A DNA stretch of 64,000 bases. It comes from Coriaria nepalensis. Its lineage: Eukaryota > Streptophyta > Magnoliopsida > Cucurbitales > Coriariaceae. Below the pieces are notes generated by a model. That model had not been told where the DNA came from. It searched no databases and saw only the letters and a program-made list of their open reading frames with translations. This document shows positions 1 to 11,910 of this stretch, piece by piece. Positions within the stretch are counted from its first letter, which is position 1, and each line of letters starts with the position of its first letter. The translations under genes and the position numbers were made by a program. The DNA lies in assembly GCA_027186245.1 (NCBI GenBank), contig CP114485.1, forward strand, positions 5,704,001-5,768,000, read 5' to 3'.

Positions 1-1260
1 AACTTTCAAAACTTAGTACAAATTATAATAAATATCTAAAATTATTTTTGTAATTGATTAATTTTTAGTTTAAATTATTATTTAACCATTTTAAAACTAA
101 ATAAAATGTAATATGTATGTCAGTTAAGTGATTATTAAAATTCTAAATGTAACCAAATTTCAAGTTTTTATTTAAATTTTATTCAATTTAATTTAAATTT
201 GATTTCTTCACTGACTCTATTTCTTTATTTCTCTTTTTTTTTCTCATATTCACTATACCGGCTGCCACCATTCTCTTCTGCCACCACTTTCGCTAATAAC
301 CTCCACCGTAAACATAAAAGTATGAAAATTTTCATTATTTTCTCTCACTTTCTCTCTATCTCTTAAATATTAAAATTTAAATTAATATGTTGGCGCTTTG
401 CTATTGCTACCGCAACCTTTACTACTGACATAAAAATATTAAATTTTATACAATGTTTAAAATGTTTAAAATATGAAAAATTAGAATAAACCTTTAGGTA
501 TAAATTATAATAACTATTCAATTTTTTTTTTGTAATTATAATGAATATATCTAATTTTTAGTTTAAATATAATTAACCATCAATTCCTTTTAAAATGAAT
601 AGAGTAGTGATGTACATGTCGCATGACCGTTAAATAATTATTAAAATTTTAAATTTGATAAATTTAAAGGTTTTATTTATATTTTTACCTAATTTAATTT
701 AATTTTCATTTCTTAATCCCTTTATTTATTTATTTCTTTTTTTTCTTTTCCATTTTCACCGTACCCACAACTACCATCTCCTCTGCCGCCACTTCCGCTA
801 ACCTCCACCTTGAATATAAAAGTATGAAAATTTTCATTATTTTCTCTCACTTTCTTTCTATCTATTAAATATTAAAATATAAATTTATATGTTAGCACTT
901 TGTTATTATTCCTGCAACCTCTGATATAAAAATATTATTTTTTTAAAAACTTTTTTTGAATATTAAAATAATTATTTTTGTAATAAAAGTTAGCAATAAC
1001 TATAATAGAGAGGTTGATTGTAGCTGCGGTAATAGGAGAAATAATAAATTTTTTTAAAAAATATATTAAAAAGATGGAATTTAAATTATTAAAAATACAA
1101 AAATATTTAAAATCAAATTGAATTAAATTTAAAATTTTAATAATTATTTAACGATATAATTATTATATTTTATTTTAAAATAAATTAAATATTTATTACA
1201 ATTTAAATTAAAAAAAATTAAATATGAATTAGAAGTTCTACAAATTTTAGATATATTAAA
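1..1260. repeat. Diverged ~0.5 kb tandem direct repeat plus inverted copy, AT-rich
   Basis: Two similar segments lie head to tail at about 8-470 and 491-940. Both contain, in the same order, a TTTTTAGTTTAAAT stretch, a T-rich tract, a CCACC/TCTTCTGCC pyrimidine block, CTAA-CCTCCACC, AAGTATGAAAATTTTCATT, TTTCTCTCACTTTCT, and a GCNTTGNTATT-CNTGCAACCT block. The offset is about 510 bp in the best-conserved part. A third, more decayed copy in inverted orientation lies at about 990-1260: AAAATTTTAATAATTATTTAACG near 1130 is the reverse complement of sequence near 628, and GGTTGATTGTAGCTGCGGTAA is an inverted form of the pyrimidine block. There is no coding potential. It is probably a decayed non-autonomous transposable element; the family is not recognised. 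Confidence 0.6.
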
Positions 1261-1872
1261 TTTTTTAGAATTTATCTTAATGATTCCACTAAAGTATGAT
1301 AAACAGGTTGAGCCAAATGAACCTAAAAAACGAAACTAGAAAGTGTTAAGAAAATTAGAGTAGAAAAGAAGGAGATAATATAATAAAATATTATACTTAG
1401 TTTTAAAAAAGAAGTAAAGTATAAACAGTGGAGCTAAAAGCTAATAAGTAATTTGTCAGGTTGGCAAGACAGATTTGACCGGAAGGGTCCAGAGCCCTAT
1501 GCCCTCTAACGGGTCATTTCACATAAACAGTAGGGACATAAATGTAAATGCACCGAAAACTCATAAAAACAAGTTTAAATTCCTAATTATTTATTAATTA
1601 ATTAAACAGCTCATTTATTATATAAACTTCATTATTACCCCAAAAAAAAAAGACACAATTTTTGGGCCAAAATACGCGGCCACGCCTCAAAAGCCCGTAC
1701 CCTTGTTTTGTACTTTACTTTACATTACGTTACCTGATTGGACATTAGTTTTTGACTTTTTTTTTATTTTTATTTTCTTTTAAGTAGAAAAACAAGTAAA
1801 AATGACTAAAATTTTCGTATTACCTTTTACAGTATTTATTTCAATATGAAATTAAAATAAATAATCTGGGTT

Positions 1873-1884
1873 AAATATATATAC
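1873..1884 (+). promoter_or_regulatory. Possible TATA box of the REV-like gene
   Basis: An AAATATATATA stretch lies about 800 bp before the start codon and 230 bp before a CT-rich leader (2050-2120, repeats of TACTCTG and TACTCTC) typical of plant 5' UTRs. Position and composition suit a core promoter, but AT-rich words are common here, so the call is weak. Confidence 0.3.
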
Positions 1885-2131
1885 GAGGAGGAATACTTCA
1901 AGAAAGAGAAACTTAACTCGTGCAGTTTAGTGTAAAGTATAAACCCGGAGAAAGTTAATCATGTTGCGACAAAGTATGAAGTATCATCCGATTCTAAGTA
2001 AGTATAAAGTATAAACAAATTTGTTTTTGGCTCACTAGTTGAGCTAAGATCACCGTCTGTACTCTGTACTCTGTACTCTCAGCTCTCTACTCTCTACTCT
2101 CTACTCTCTCTCTCTCCATAAAGCTTCTGCT

Positions 2132-2304
2132 ATGATTGAGATTAGGGTCTCACTATCATGACCTCTTCCTTTCTCATGGTTAAAGAAGAAGAAGAAGAAC
2201 TCTATCCGACGTTGGTCCTGATCATCATCACAGGGCCGTATCCCATCTCTCCATTTCATTCAATTTCGTCTCCAGAAACTTCTCTCACACATAATAATTC
2301 TTGA
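2132..2304 (+). promoter_or_regulatory. Two upstream ORFs in the REV-like 5' leader
   Basis: If transcription starts near 1900-2050, two ATG-initiated ORFs precede the main start. The first, at 2132-2160, encodes 9 codons and ends in the TGA at 2159-2161. The second starts at 2158, overlaps the first stop, and runs to the TGA at 2302-2304 (48 codons, including a run of five glutamates followed by LYPTLVLIII). Such uORFs often reduce translation of the main ORF. Whether they lie in the mature mRNA is not known, because a 5'-UTR intron cannot be excluded. Confidence 0.4.
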
Positions 2305-2682
2305 CCTCGTATAAAGGAAGAAACTTTAACACGCTAGATTGAAGACGACGAAGATCCAGCTCCAGATTTCTCAGAAAACAGAAAGAAAGAAAGTAGGTTC
2401 ATTTCTCTCTCTCTCTCTCACTAAACAGTTTTGGAATTTTCTCGGGAAAGCGAGAGAAAGAAAAAAAAAGCATCGTCCTGGCCAGCCAATAACTGAATTA
2501 AAGTTTCAGAAGCGAAAAATAAGAGGAGCAAAGAAACAGAAGAAATTTTGCTCAGCTATTTTTGTTTTTTCTCTTTTAATTTTTTGTTCGGTGTCTGCTT
2601 CTGGTTAATAATCTTATGATTTTTCTTTTATTTCAATTGCAATTTTTATTTTAGAGAGAGAGAGCAAGGGGGGGTGGGGGGA

Positions 2683-5600
2683 ATGGCGACGGCGTTAGCG
2701 CACCACAGGGAGAGAGTAGATAATAGTACTAGTGGGAATATAAACAGACACATAGACAGCAGCGGAAAGTATGTGCGTTACACGGCGGAGCAAGTGGAGG
2801 CGCTGGAAAGAGTATATGTGGAGTGTCCAAAACCGAGTTCTTTGCGCCGCCAGCAGTTGATCCGGGACTGCCCTATTCTTGCTTCTGTCGAGCCCAAACA
2901 GATCAAAGTCTGGTTCCAAAATCGCAGGTATATAATCTCTCAGAACTAGGCAATTCTATGAGTAGGGATATTTAAAGGAAAATTATAAGGTGGAGAGTAA
3001 AATTTATGGTTTGCAGGTGTAGAGAGAAGCAGAGGAAGGAGGCTTCTCAGTTGCAGACGGTGAATAGGAAGCTTTCTGCTATGAACAAGCTGTTAGTGGA
3101 GGAGAATGATCGTTTGCAGAAACAGGTATCTCAACTTGTTTGCGAAAACGGTTATATGCGCCAACAGCTGCACACTGTAAGATCACCTCCTCTTCTTATG
3201 CCAGTTACTTTTATCCACTGTCTTTTAATTGTTTGTCGTCCTGCATTATAAGTATAAAATGAATATGTGGACAAGGCACTGTAAGCGTGTTTGTCCTCTC
3301 TATTTTGATCATGAAATTGAAAGATGTTTGTAATTTGCAGACACCCGCTGATGCAAGTTGTGAGTCAGTTGTTACTACTCCTCAGCATTCTCTCAGAGAC
3401 GCTAATAACCCTGCTGGGTATGGTTTCTCAAAGACTAATACCACATCTATTTACCTTTTCATGTTTCTTTGGCCATGCTGTTTCTGCAAGTAGCATGGTT
3501 TTTGTTGTTATGCTCATTGATAAGGCATTGATAAGGTCACATGGTCTTGCAGACTTCTCTCCATTGCAGAGGAGACCTTGGCGGAGTTCCTTTCCAAGGC
3601 TACAGGAACTGCTGTCGATTGGGTCCAGATGCCTGGGATGAAGGTTTTCTTTCTTTTCAGTTGTCTTTTTTCTAATGTTCCATTCATTAACTACTACAAT
3701 GCTTCTCTTTACCATAATGTCATGTTCCATTGTTGCAACCTGTGAATTGGGTTCAGTGATTGGAACTGTAGTTTGGGTAAGTTGGATTTTGCATTGGATC
3801 AGTGTTATTGACAGAGTGGGGTCTTTTTTATTTCTGTTTATAATTGATTATAACCCTGAAACTAGAGTTCACATGGATACACAATCTAATCTGTTCTTGA
3901 ACAATTTTGTTTGGGCAGCCTGGTCCGGATTCAGTTGGTATCTTTGCCATTTCACAGAGTTGCAGTGGCATGGCGGCTCGAGCATGCGGTCTAGTAAGTC
4001 TTGAACCTACGAAGGTAATTAAGACTGCCTTTCTAACTCAAAAAATTTTTTGGTTAAAATCTTTGTTATCTGTTGATCTTTGAGTTATTTAATTAAAAAG
4101 ATCATGTCCAATAGATTGCAGAGATCCTTAAAGATCGTCTTTCCTGGTTCCGGGATTGCCGGAATCTCGAGGTTTTCACCATGTTTTCTGCCGGAAATGG
4201 TGGAACAATTGAACTTGTCTACACACAGGTAATGAAACATTTGTTCTTATATCTATCATTTCTAGAATCTCCTATGGTCTACTATGAATAACATCTAGGT
4301 GGTCCGTTTAGGTATATGCTCCTACTACTCTAGCTCCGGCAAGAGACTTTTGGACTCTTAGATACACCACAAATTTGGATAACGGAAGCCTCGTGGTAAG
4401 TTCAACAAAGCCTTTTTGAGGGCTCCACATATAATCCCCATTTTGGGTCCACTAAGTTGAATTGTTCTACTAGGTGTGTGAGAGGTCGCTTTCTGGGTCC
4501 GGAGCAGGCCCGAGTGCTGCAGCTGCTGCTCAGTTTGTGAGAGCTGAAATGTTTCCTAGTGGGTATCTAATCCGACCATGTGAAGGTGGAGGGTCGATTA
4601 TTCATATTGTAGACCACCTTAGTCTTGAGGTCAGGCTCTTATGAGTAGCTTTTCTAATGGTTCTTCTTTACCACTTGTCTTGAAATTGAAATTCTTTAAT
4701 GCATTTTTCATAGGCATGGAGCGTACCAGAGGTGCTTCGACCCCTTTATGAATCTTCAAAGGTTGTGGCCCAGAAATTGACGATTGCAGTAAGTGAATAA
4801 ATCTTAGATTCTCATTGTCTATATTATTGATAATAATAATACTAAACGTTTGACATGGTAGTCTCTGAGATATATACGGCAAATAGCTCAAGAGACAAGT
4901 GGAGAAGTTGTATATGGTTTGGGAAGGCAGCCTGCTGTTCTTCGGACTTTTAGCCAAAGATTGAGCAGGTTTGGATTTTTTGAACTTAGTTGTGACGAAC
5001 TCAGTTGCAACTTTTTTCTTTATGGGATTGGTATTGTAATTTGTGTTGAGTTAAAACTTTGCATTTGTTTTCAGAGGCTTTAACGATGCAGTCAATGGGT
5101 TCAATGATGATGGGTGGTCCTTGATCAACTCTGACGGCTGTGAAGATGTGATTATAGCCCTTAATTTATCCAAAAACTCAGTTGCATCTTCTAGTTCCAC
5201 AAATTCACTAGCTTTTCCTGGTGGGGTTCTTTGCGCAAAGGCTTCCATGTTGCTTCAAGTAGCTAACTCTCTCTCTCTGTCTTTTAGTTTTCTGTCGAGG
5301 TGTATTGTTATATTTTTCATTTGTTTTGTCTTGCTTAGAATGTCCCACCTGCTGTATTGGTCCGGTTCTTGAGGGAACACAGGTCGGAATGGGCGGACTT
5401 TAACGTGGATGCTTACTCAGCTGCTTCTTTGAAAGCCTGTTCATATGCCTACCCCTGGATGCAGCCTACAAGATTTACAGGGAGCCAAGTCATCATGCCA
5501 CTTGGCCACACCATAGAACATGAAGAGTTACTTGAAGTTATTCGACTTGAAGGACATTCTCTTGCGCAAGAAGATGCCTTTGTTTCGAGGGATGTTCATC

Positions 5601-7131
5601 TCTTGCAGGTTTCCTTCCTTTATTCATGCACTTTATCGATCTAAATATTTACTTTTAACTAGCAATTTCGGTCTTCTTGAAATAGCTTTTATTCATTTTT
5701 TGTATTTCAGATATGTACTGGAATCGATGAGAACTCTGTAGGAACCTTTTCGGAACTTGTTTTTGCTCCCATTGATGAAATGTTTCCGGATGATGCCCCT
5801 TTACTTCCCTCTGGCTTCCGTATCATCCCTCTGGATTCCAAATCAGTTGAGTGATAATAGTTTTTACTTTTTTGGGTTTTTTTATTTTTGATTTGTTTGT
5901 TTTTACTTTTCTTATTTTGGAGTTTGCTCGATTGTAATTTACCACGTAGAATAAAGGATCATATACAATTTACATAGTGCCAGCTAATTGTTTTACTAGT
6001 TTATTTTAGCTAGGTGGGTCCCACTGAATTAATCTGATCTCCGTTTATTTATATATTTTATTTTTTTAATGTATTCAGGGAAATACAAAGGATACACTGG
6101 GGACGCATCGGACTTTGGATCTGACATCCAGTCTTGAAGTGGGCCTGGCGACTAACAACAATGCAGATGGGTCATCTTGTCAGAATTCTCGATCGGTTTT
6201 AACGATTGCCTTCCAGTTTCCATTTGAGAGCAATCTTCAGGAAAATGTTGCCACCATGGCACGCCACTATGTTCGTAGTGTAATTTCTTCGGTTCAAAGG
6301 GTTGCCATGGCCATATCCCCATCTGGGCTTGGACCGACTCTTGGCCCAATGGTGTCTCATGGTTCTCCTGAAGCACTTACCCTAACTCACTGGATTTGCC
6401 AGAGCTACAGGTAAAGAAAATGTACCCTTTTATTTCTTAAAATCTTAATAGATATATTTGGACTTTCACTTCCTAAATTTAATAAATTCAAAATATCGGA
6501 AATTAAAGTATTTTTCTCAATCTTTCAGTTATTATTTGGGGGCAGAACTGATAAGATCTGGTTCTCCGGGTGGTGGCGATTCCATATTGAAACATCTTTG
6601 GAATCATCAAGATGCCATTTTATGCTGTTCACTGAAGGTAATGAATTACATTTTAATACAATTCAAACTATGGAAAAAACTAAAGTTCTTGTCATGATGA
6701 TATACGGTCCTTTCTTTTTGGTAGCCACTCCCTGTCTTCATGTTTGCAAACAAGGCCGGGCTCGACATGTTGGAAACAACTCTAGTTGCTCTACAAGATG
6801 TCACATTGGATAAGATATTTGACGAATCTGGACGCAAGGCATTATGTTCGGATTTTGCTAAGTTAATGCAACAGGTAAAAATCCCTTTCATGTGATTTCG
6901 ATCCGGTGAAAGTGTTTTTAGCTCAAATCGGTTTCTGTTAGAATGAGAGTTCTAAGTCGAATAGTTGGACTTATTATATAGGGTTCTGCTTATTTGCTGC
7001 CTGGAATCTGCATATCGACAATGGGTCGTAGAGTTTCATACGAACAAGCTGTTGCATGGAAGGTGCTTACCTCGGAAGAGAACTCTGTTCATTGCCTTGC
7101 CTTCTCTTTCATAAACTGGTCTTTTGTGTGA
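2683..7131 (+). CDS. REV: Class III HD-ZIP transcription factor, REVOLUTA type
   Basis: Predicted 844-aa nuclear transcription factor controlling adaxial polarity, meristem maintenance and vascular patterning (family knowledge). Coding exons: 2683-2927, 3017-3176, 3341-3417, 3553-3643, 3919-4014, 4115-4228, 4312-4395, 4474-4629, 4714-4788, 4862-4968, 5075-5258, 5339-5608, 5711-5845, 6079-6410, 6529-6637, 6725-6874, 6982-7131. All introns are GT-AG and phases agree to the TGA. Order: homeodomain about 28-88 (VWFQNRR), leucine zipper about 88-135, START domain about 165-375, C-terminal MEKHLA domain ending FINWSFV. REV is chosen over PHB/PHV/CNA/ATHB8 by LVCENGY, CESVVTTPQHSLRDAN, FAISQ, GRQPAVLRTFSQRLSRGF and FAYP/SYAYP-type motifs. 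The start codon follows a purine-rich leader and gives MATALAHHRERV, close to the REV N-terminus. Oddities: KACSYAYPWMQP has C and W where glycine is usual. Length is almost that of Arabidopsis REV (842). Confidence 0.95.
3633..3928 (+). promoter_or_regulatory. miR165/166 target site, split by intron 4
   Basis: The last 11 nt of exon 4 (3633-3643, CTGGGATGAAG) joined to the first 10 nt of exon 5 (3919-3928, CCTGGTCCGG) recreate the 21-nt miR165/166 complementary site known from class III HD-ZIP mRNAs. It encodes the PGMKPGPDS part of the START domain. The 275-bp intron between the halves means only spliced RNA carries the full site. The match to the canonical site is complete by eye, so this gene should be cleaved by miR166. 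Confidence 0.93.
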
Positions 7132-7796
7132 AAAATGTTTCCATTTTTTTTCCTTTTTTTTAGAGAATCTTTAAGCTCATTGTTATTTATTTAATTCATT
7201 TAGATTGTTATTTGATTTTGGTCAGACACTTTTTGTTTGTTTGTTTGTAGATAGTCTTGCCAGTCAGTTTCTTTAAAATTTGCCGTAAGCCTGTAGGGAA
7301 TAATGTTCAGCAGTAGACGACAAATGGTAGTCAACGGTTTCGTTTAAAAGGACACTGCTGCTGTATTACCGTAGTTTTCCAGTGCATTTGCCCTATTTAC
7401 TAGGGCTTCCCTTTTTTTTTTTTTAACGAGTAGATTAAAAAGGGTAGGGAGGGAAAATATTTATCCGGATAAAAGACCACAAATTCTTCAAAATCACAAT
7501 TTACTTTTTCTCAATAGAACTAAGTATACACATTTAACTACAATACTTGGAAAGATACAACACAGCTTATCATTAGAACTACTTATGTCTTCAGTTCACT
7601 AAGAAGAGATCCAATCAATCCCAATCTAGAGAAGTTTAAACAAAAATGGTTATACCCACCTGTATTCACAACCTCATCGGTTATGCCACAAGAAAAAATA
7701 TTACTTGAAACAAAAGCCACAAAACAAATACCAATTTGATATCATCTTATCTTTCTCCAGATATGGGAGCAAAACGGCGTTTGACATTTTGCTTTG
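7132..7796. other. Convergent 3' regions of the REV-like and CASP-like genes
   Basis: 665 bp between two stop codons that face each other. It contains T-rich tracts (for example 7144-7160 and 7408-7424) and presumably both 3' UTRs. No separate gene is visible. Confidence 0.6.
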
Positions 7797-8821
7797 TTAT
7801 GTTCGTCGAGTTGCAAGGGACCAGAAGTTGATAAAGAAGGAAGGTAAAGCCATGAACCAGCTTATAAATGCCATGGCAGTAGCTGTTTCGAATTGTATAC
7901 AATGATTCTCCAAGCAACTACCCAGATCGTTATCTATAAGGACTGTGATTCCTGCTGAAGAACAAGCTGCAGCAAAAAGAAGGGTGGATGTGATCTGCAA
8001 GGGAAGGGAAGATAAATATGTATTAACATATGAATAAATCAATAAACTGTGCTAAAGGGAGCTTCATAAGGTGATTGGTTGGATTCAACCCACTTACTCC
8101 ATCACCTATTGTGAAGAAGGCAACGATTCGATATTTTTGTAACGAGCGCATTACCAAAAGGGCGTAAATGTCAATAATAGCTAATGAAAGGCTCCAGAAA
8201 CACTGCAAACTGGCAGCTGCAACAAGGTAGCTAATAGGAAAACATATATTTCAGGATTTTGATCCAGTATATCAACAGAGAGAAGTATGCAAAGTACATG
8301 TGTGCTTGACTTGAACGATTACTCCCAAGCATAATGTATGAAATTATCTATAGCAATTCCAATCACATCTCAACAAACTAATCTGTATACTCGCGGGGGG
8401 GGGGGGGGGGGGGAGAAGTCAAATCAACTGAACCACTAAAGCTACTATAATCCATGAAAAAGCTTGGTATATTCGAACCTCTGTTATGAGCCAAAGAGGT
8501 CATTACAAATGATTAGTATTATTTAGACTCCAATAAACACACCTTAGAATTGAGTCCAACTCAAAGCATCTAGCAAGAGATCAATATATTTTTAATCGAA
8601 CTAAGATATTACCGGAAGGCAGTAACAGAAGGAAAGTCGCTGGTTGTAGCCATGATACAAAGAGCAGCCGCCGCAAACAAAAACTGAGAGAAACGCAAAG
8701 CGAGGCCTCCTCGCGTTCCTGGCATTCCTTCTACATCCTTCATCCTCACCCTCGGCTCGTTCCCTCCCTCAGTCGTCGTCGGATCTTCCACCGGATGAAC
8801 CGTCGCATGGCTTATGTTCAT
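7797..8821 (-). CDS. CASP-like membrane protein, CASPL5A type (DUF588)
   Basis: Predicted 179-aa four-pass membrane protein of the CASP-like (MARVEL-related, DUF588) family. CASP proteins scaffold the Casparian strip domain; for CASPL5 members a precise role is not established. Exons on the minus strand: 8821-8613, 8230-8098, 7994-7797 (stop TAA 7799-7797), GT-AG introns, phases consistent. The N-terminus [19 protein letters not shown] and the motif [15 protein letters not shown] are hallmarks of the CASPL5A group. TM1 is around [21 protein letters not shown]2 around [20 protein letters not shown]3 around [19 protein letters not shown] and TM4 around [18 protein letters not shown]. The extracellular loop keeps two cysteines (GSCLENHC). 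The length is normal for the family. Intron 1 contains a run of 19 G on the plus strand (8395-8413). Confidence 0.92.
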
Positions 8822-9210
8822 CTCTCCACCGCCGCAACTTCACCGATCAGTTCATTTCTCGTCCTCCAACAAAAAATTTTTCAATCACAAGCCCTCCAAA
8901 ATTCTCGGCGATCGATCCGCGTCCCGATTGGGGACAGGTATAGCTTGTGGATGCGCTGCTAGATTTCAGCACTTACAACTTGGATTTGGATTCCTTTAGT
9001 TTTCCTTTCCTTTTGTCGGGTAACAAACAGAGTCCCGATTTTGGTTGAGAGTTCGAAAACCCTAACACACTGATTTGCGCTGTCGAATAGAGAGAACCGC
9101 CGCGGTTTTGTGATCGGCGAGGAATATACTTGTACGAAAAAAATGAATTTCTTATTAGTCGCCGTCTCACATTGGTTAATCTCGTTATTCTGTTTTTGGT
9201 ACACCTAACA
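8822..9210 (-). promoter_or_regulatory. 5' leader and promoter region of the CASP-like gene
   Basis: Directly upstream of the CASP-like start codon the sequence is clearly richer in G+C than the flanks, with CT-rich blocks in the direction of the gene, as in plant 5' UTRs and proximal promoters. Short open frames here show no codon bias or family motif and are not called as genes. From about 9210 the DNA drops into AT-rich repeats. Confidence 0.4.
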
Positions 9211-11910
9211 CCAGTTAAGAACCTTAGGCCTAAAAAATAAAAATAACATCTTTACTACTATTTTATATTATTATTCCTATTATTATTATAAGAGTAATCC
9301 AGACTTTAATTCTTTTACATTTAAAATCTTATATATAAGAAAGACTTAATTAAAATTCAATTTTTTTTATAAATTTATCACTTATTATCTCCGGTCAAAT
9401 TTTTAATTCATGTATAATTTAAATGAGATTTTTTAATTATTATTATTAAATTTTAGATAACGATAAATTTTCTTTTTTTTTTAAAGAAAAAAAATTAGAG
9501 GAAAAAAAATTGGATAGAAATAATTCGACTTTTTTTACGAGAAAAATCGATCGAAACAATCAAATCTCTTCATGATATATCCAAATCAAATTAAGTATTC
9601 GTGAGAAACTAATCGAATCAATTATGTTCTTCATTAGGAAGATAAACTAGATTATTAATAAATAAATGAAAAGGAGGGTTTGAGGCAAATCTCCATGTTG
9701 GAGTCCTGATTGCTCGAACCGACCTTCATGGAAAATCTCATTTTTTTTTTTAATTTGGTTCATCAAAAAGAACCAATTGATTCAATTAATTTCTTGTGAA
9801 AACTCGATTTAATTTTAGATATCTCGTGAATAAATTAGATTGTTTCAATCAATTTTTCCTATAAAAAATTTGAATTATTTCGATTCATTATTTTTCAAGA
9901 AATCGAAATGGGTTTCATTTTCTCCCCTTAAATTTGTTTTTTAAGAAATTGGATAATAAAAGAAAATAATAAATTATTAATGAATGAAAATAATAAAAGA
10001 TTAATAATAATAAATATAATAAATATATTATTTTATGACGTAAAAAAATAATAGATACATTATTTTATAATGTGACATACTATGTCAATGTGTTATAGTC
10101 TTAAATCTGATTATAAAAATTAAAAATCACATTTAAACTATACAACAACAAAAAAATTTATCGAATACTACACATAAATAAATTTATAAATATTTAACAA
10201 TAAATAAAATAAAAAGTGAATTAAGCTTTTAAAAAACTAGTCATGCTTCCCTTAAAATTTTAAAATACTAAATATAAGTATCCATCTCTCATTTTACTTA
10301 TTTTTTAATAGGTATGCCTCATTAGTCAAATTAGGTTAAAGATTGTGTCTTTTACTACTTTTAGCTTCGTACATTACACGGTTAAGGGAACATATAATTT
10401 GTATCCGACTAAAAGCGATTTGTCTCGATGATCCTATATATATATATATTAGTTTATTAACTTATGCGATGCACGAAAATATTTTTCAATAGTTTTTAGA
10501 TTAAAATAGCATATAACATGTATAAACAAGTTGCCATGCACGTTATATGATGCTTCTCTTTGGGCTATGATGGCTCTACCCTCTTTTCGAGGCACGGGCT
10601 CAAACTTCTATTAAAGACGATTTATGATTTAGGATTTAGATGAAGAAAACTTTTAATTATGAAGATTTCATTCTATTATTCAAAGAAGATAATATTTCTT
10701 ATATTTCGGATAATTTTAATAATTTATTAGAAGTTAATTTTAAATAATTTCAAATCCTTCAACATGATAAATTGTTTCATTGAAATTAATTGATTGGATA
10801 CGGTTGTTTATGAATTTTTCATTGGATATAAGTGATGGAATTAATGGTTTGTTATATTAATTATTTTATGAAGGCCTGGATTTAAAATGGTTATTTGAAA
10901 AGATATGCATTAAGCGAGACAAGCATATAAGAAACAAAGTTGTATATTAACTTTAAAGTATATTCGTATTTCATGGAATGTACATGGATTCTTAATAAAG
11001 ATATGAATGCGTCATATGGTTGATGATAGATATGTTTGTGCTTATTATGGAGATGAATGTGATATGAATTTGTGTATTATTTGATTGTTTAAAAGTCTTC
11101 AACATGATTAGAGCTATCAGCAGTATTGATAGCCTTAGTGCACCTCGATTTATTATGGGAGCAAAGTGCCACTAGATCTACCGCTTAGGTCTTGGAAGGG
11201 AGCAAGTTACCACATGGGCCATCTTTTGGGTCCCAAATCTTTTATTGTATGGTTACGAGGACTTATCTTTTTGGCGGATATGATTTGGTGTGTGATGATG
11301 TAATTTGCTAATGTGCTAATAGTATGAATTTATTATGGTTTATCATGCGATTGTTATGTTTGATCTATATGATGCGATTTGGCGTTAGAACGATGTTCGG
11401 AAGCGTGAGATTGTTGAATTATTAATATGAGTTTTCTTATGATAAAATTGACATATAAATTTATGATTCTGATAATTAATTGTCTTATAAAAATGAGATT
11501 TTTTTCGAAAACGTAATTATATAATGTTTATTCACAGAGTCTTGACTCACTCATTTATCTTAAAATTTGTCCCTCTCCATATAGTTGATCGTGCTTAGTT
11601 CGACATACGAGATATTCATTGGAAGTTGGCATTCTTGTTTGACCACTCCGTGTCAAGCTGCAAATATTTTTGAATCCTTTTGTGGTCCACTTTTGAATTT
11701 TGTACTTAGAGCTCATGTGGACTGTTAAGTTTCTCCGTTGTATATCTAACTAGCTTGAACATGATCTTTGAGCGTAGATGATGGAAGGGTTGTAAACATA
11801 TATAACTATGTAATCGTTAGTTCTTAGAAACAAAAATATATGTTGTTAAGTTACATGAATTCTCTTAAAGGCTTGCATGGTCCTATGGAATCTCTTATAG
11901 GATCATGTGC
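9211..11910. other. AT-rich intergenic region, no recognisable gene
   Basis: About 2.7 kb of AT-rich DNA with no open frame of note. Imperfect inverted repeats around 9480-9960 (TTTTTCTATAAAAAATTTGAAT-type arms, AAATCGAT/ATCGATTT words) suggest a degraded MITE-like element. From about 10300 to 11900 base composition is closer to retrotransposon DNA (for example 11130-11230), but no protein domain survives. Confidence 0.4.

Noticed and set aside
2339..2608. 89-codon Lys-rich frame before REV
   Set aside because: It does not begin with ATG and lies in the purine-rich leader of the REV gene.
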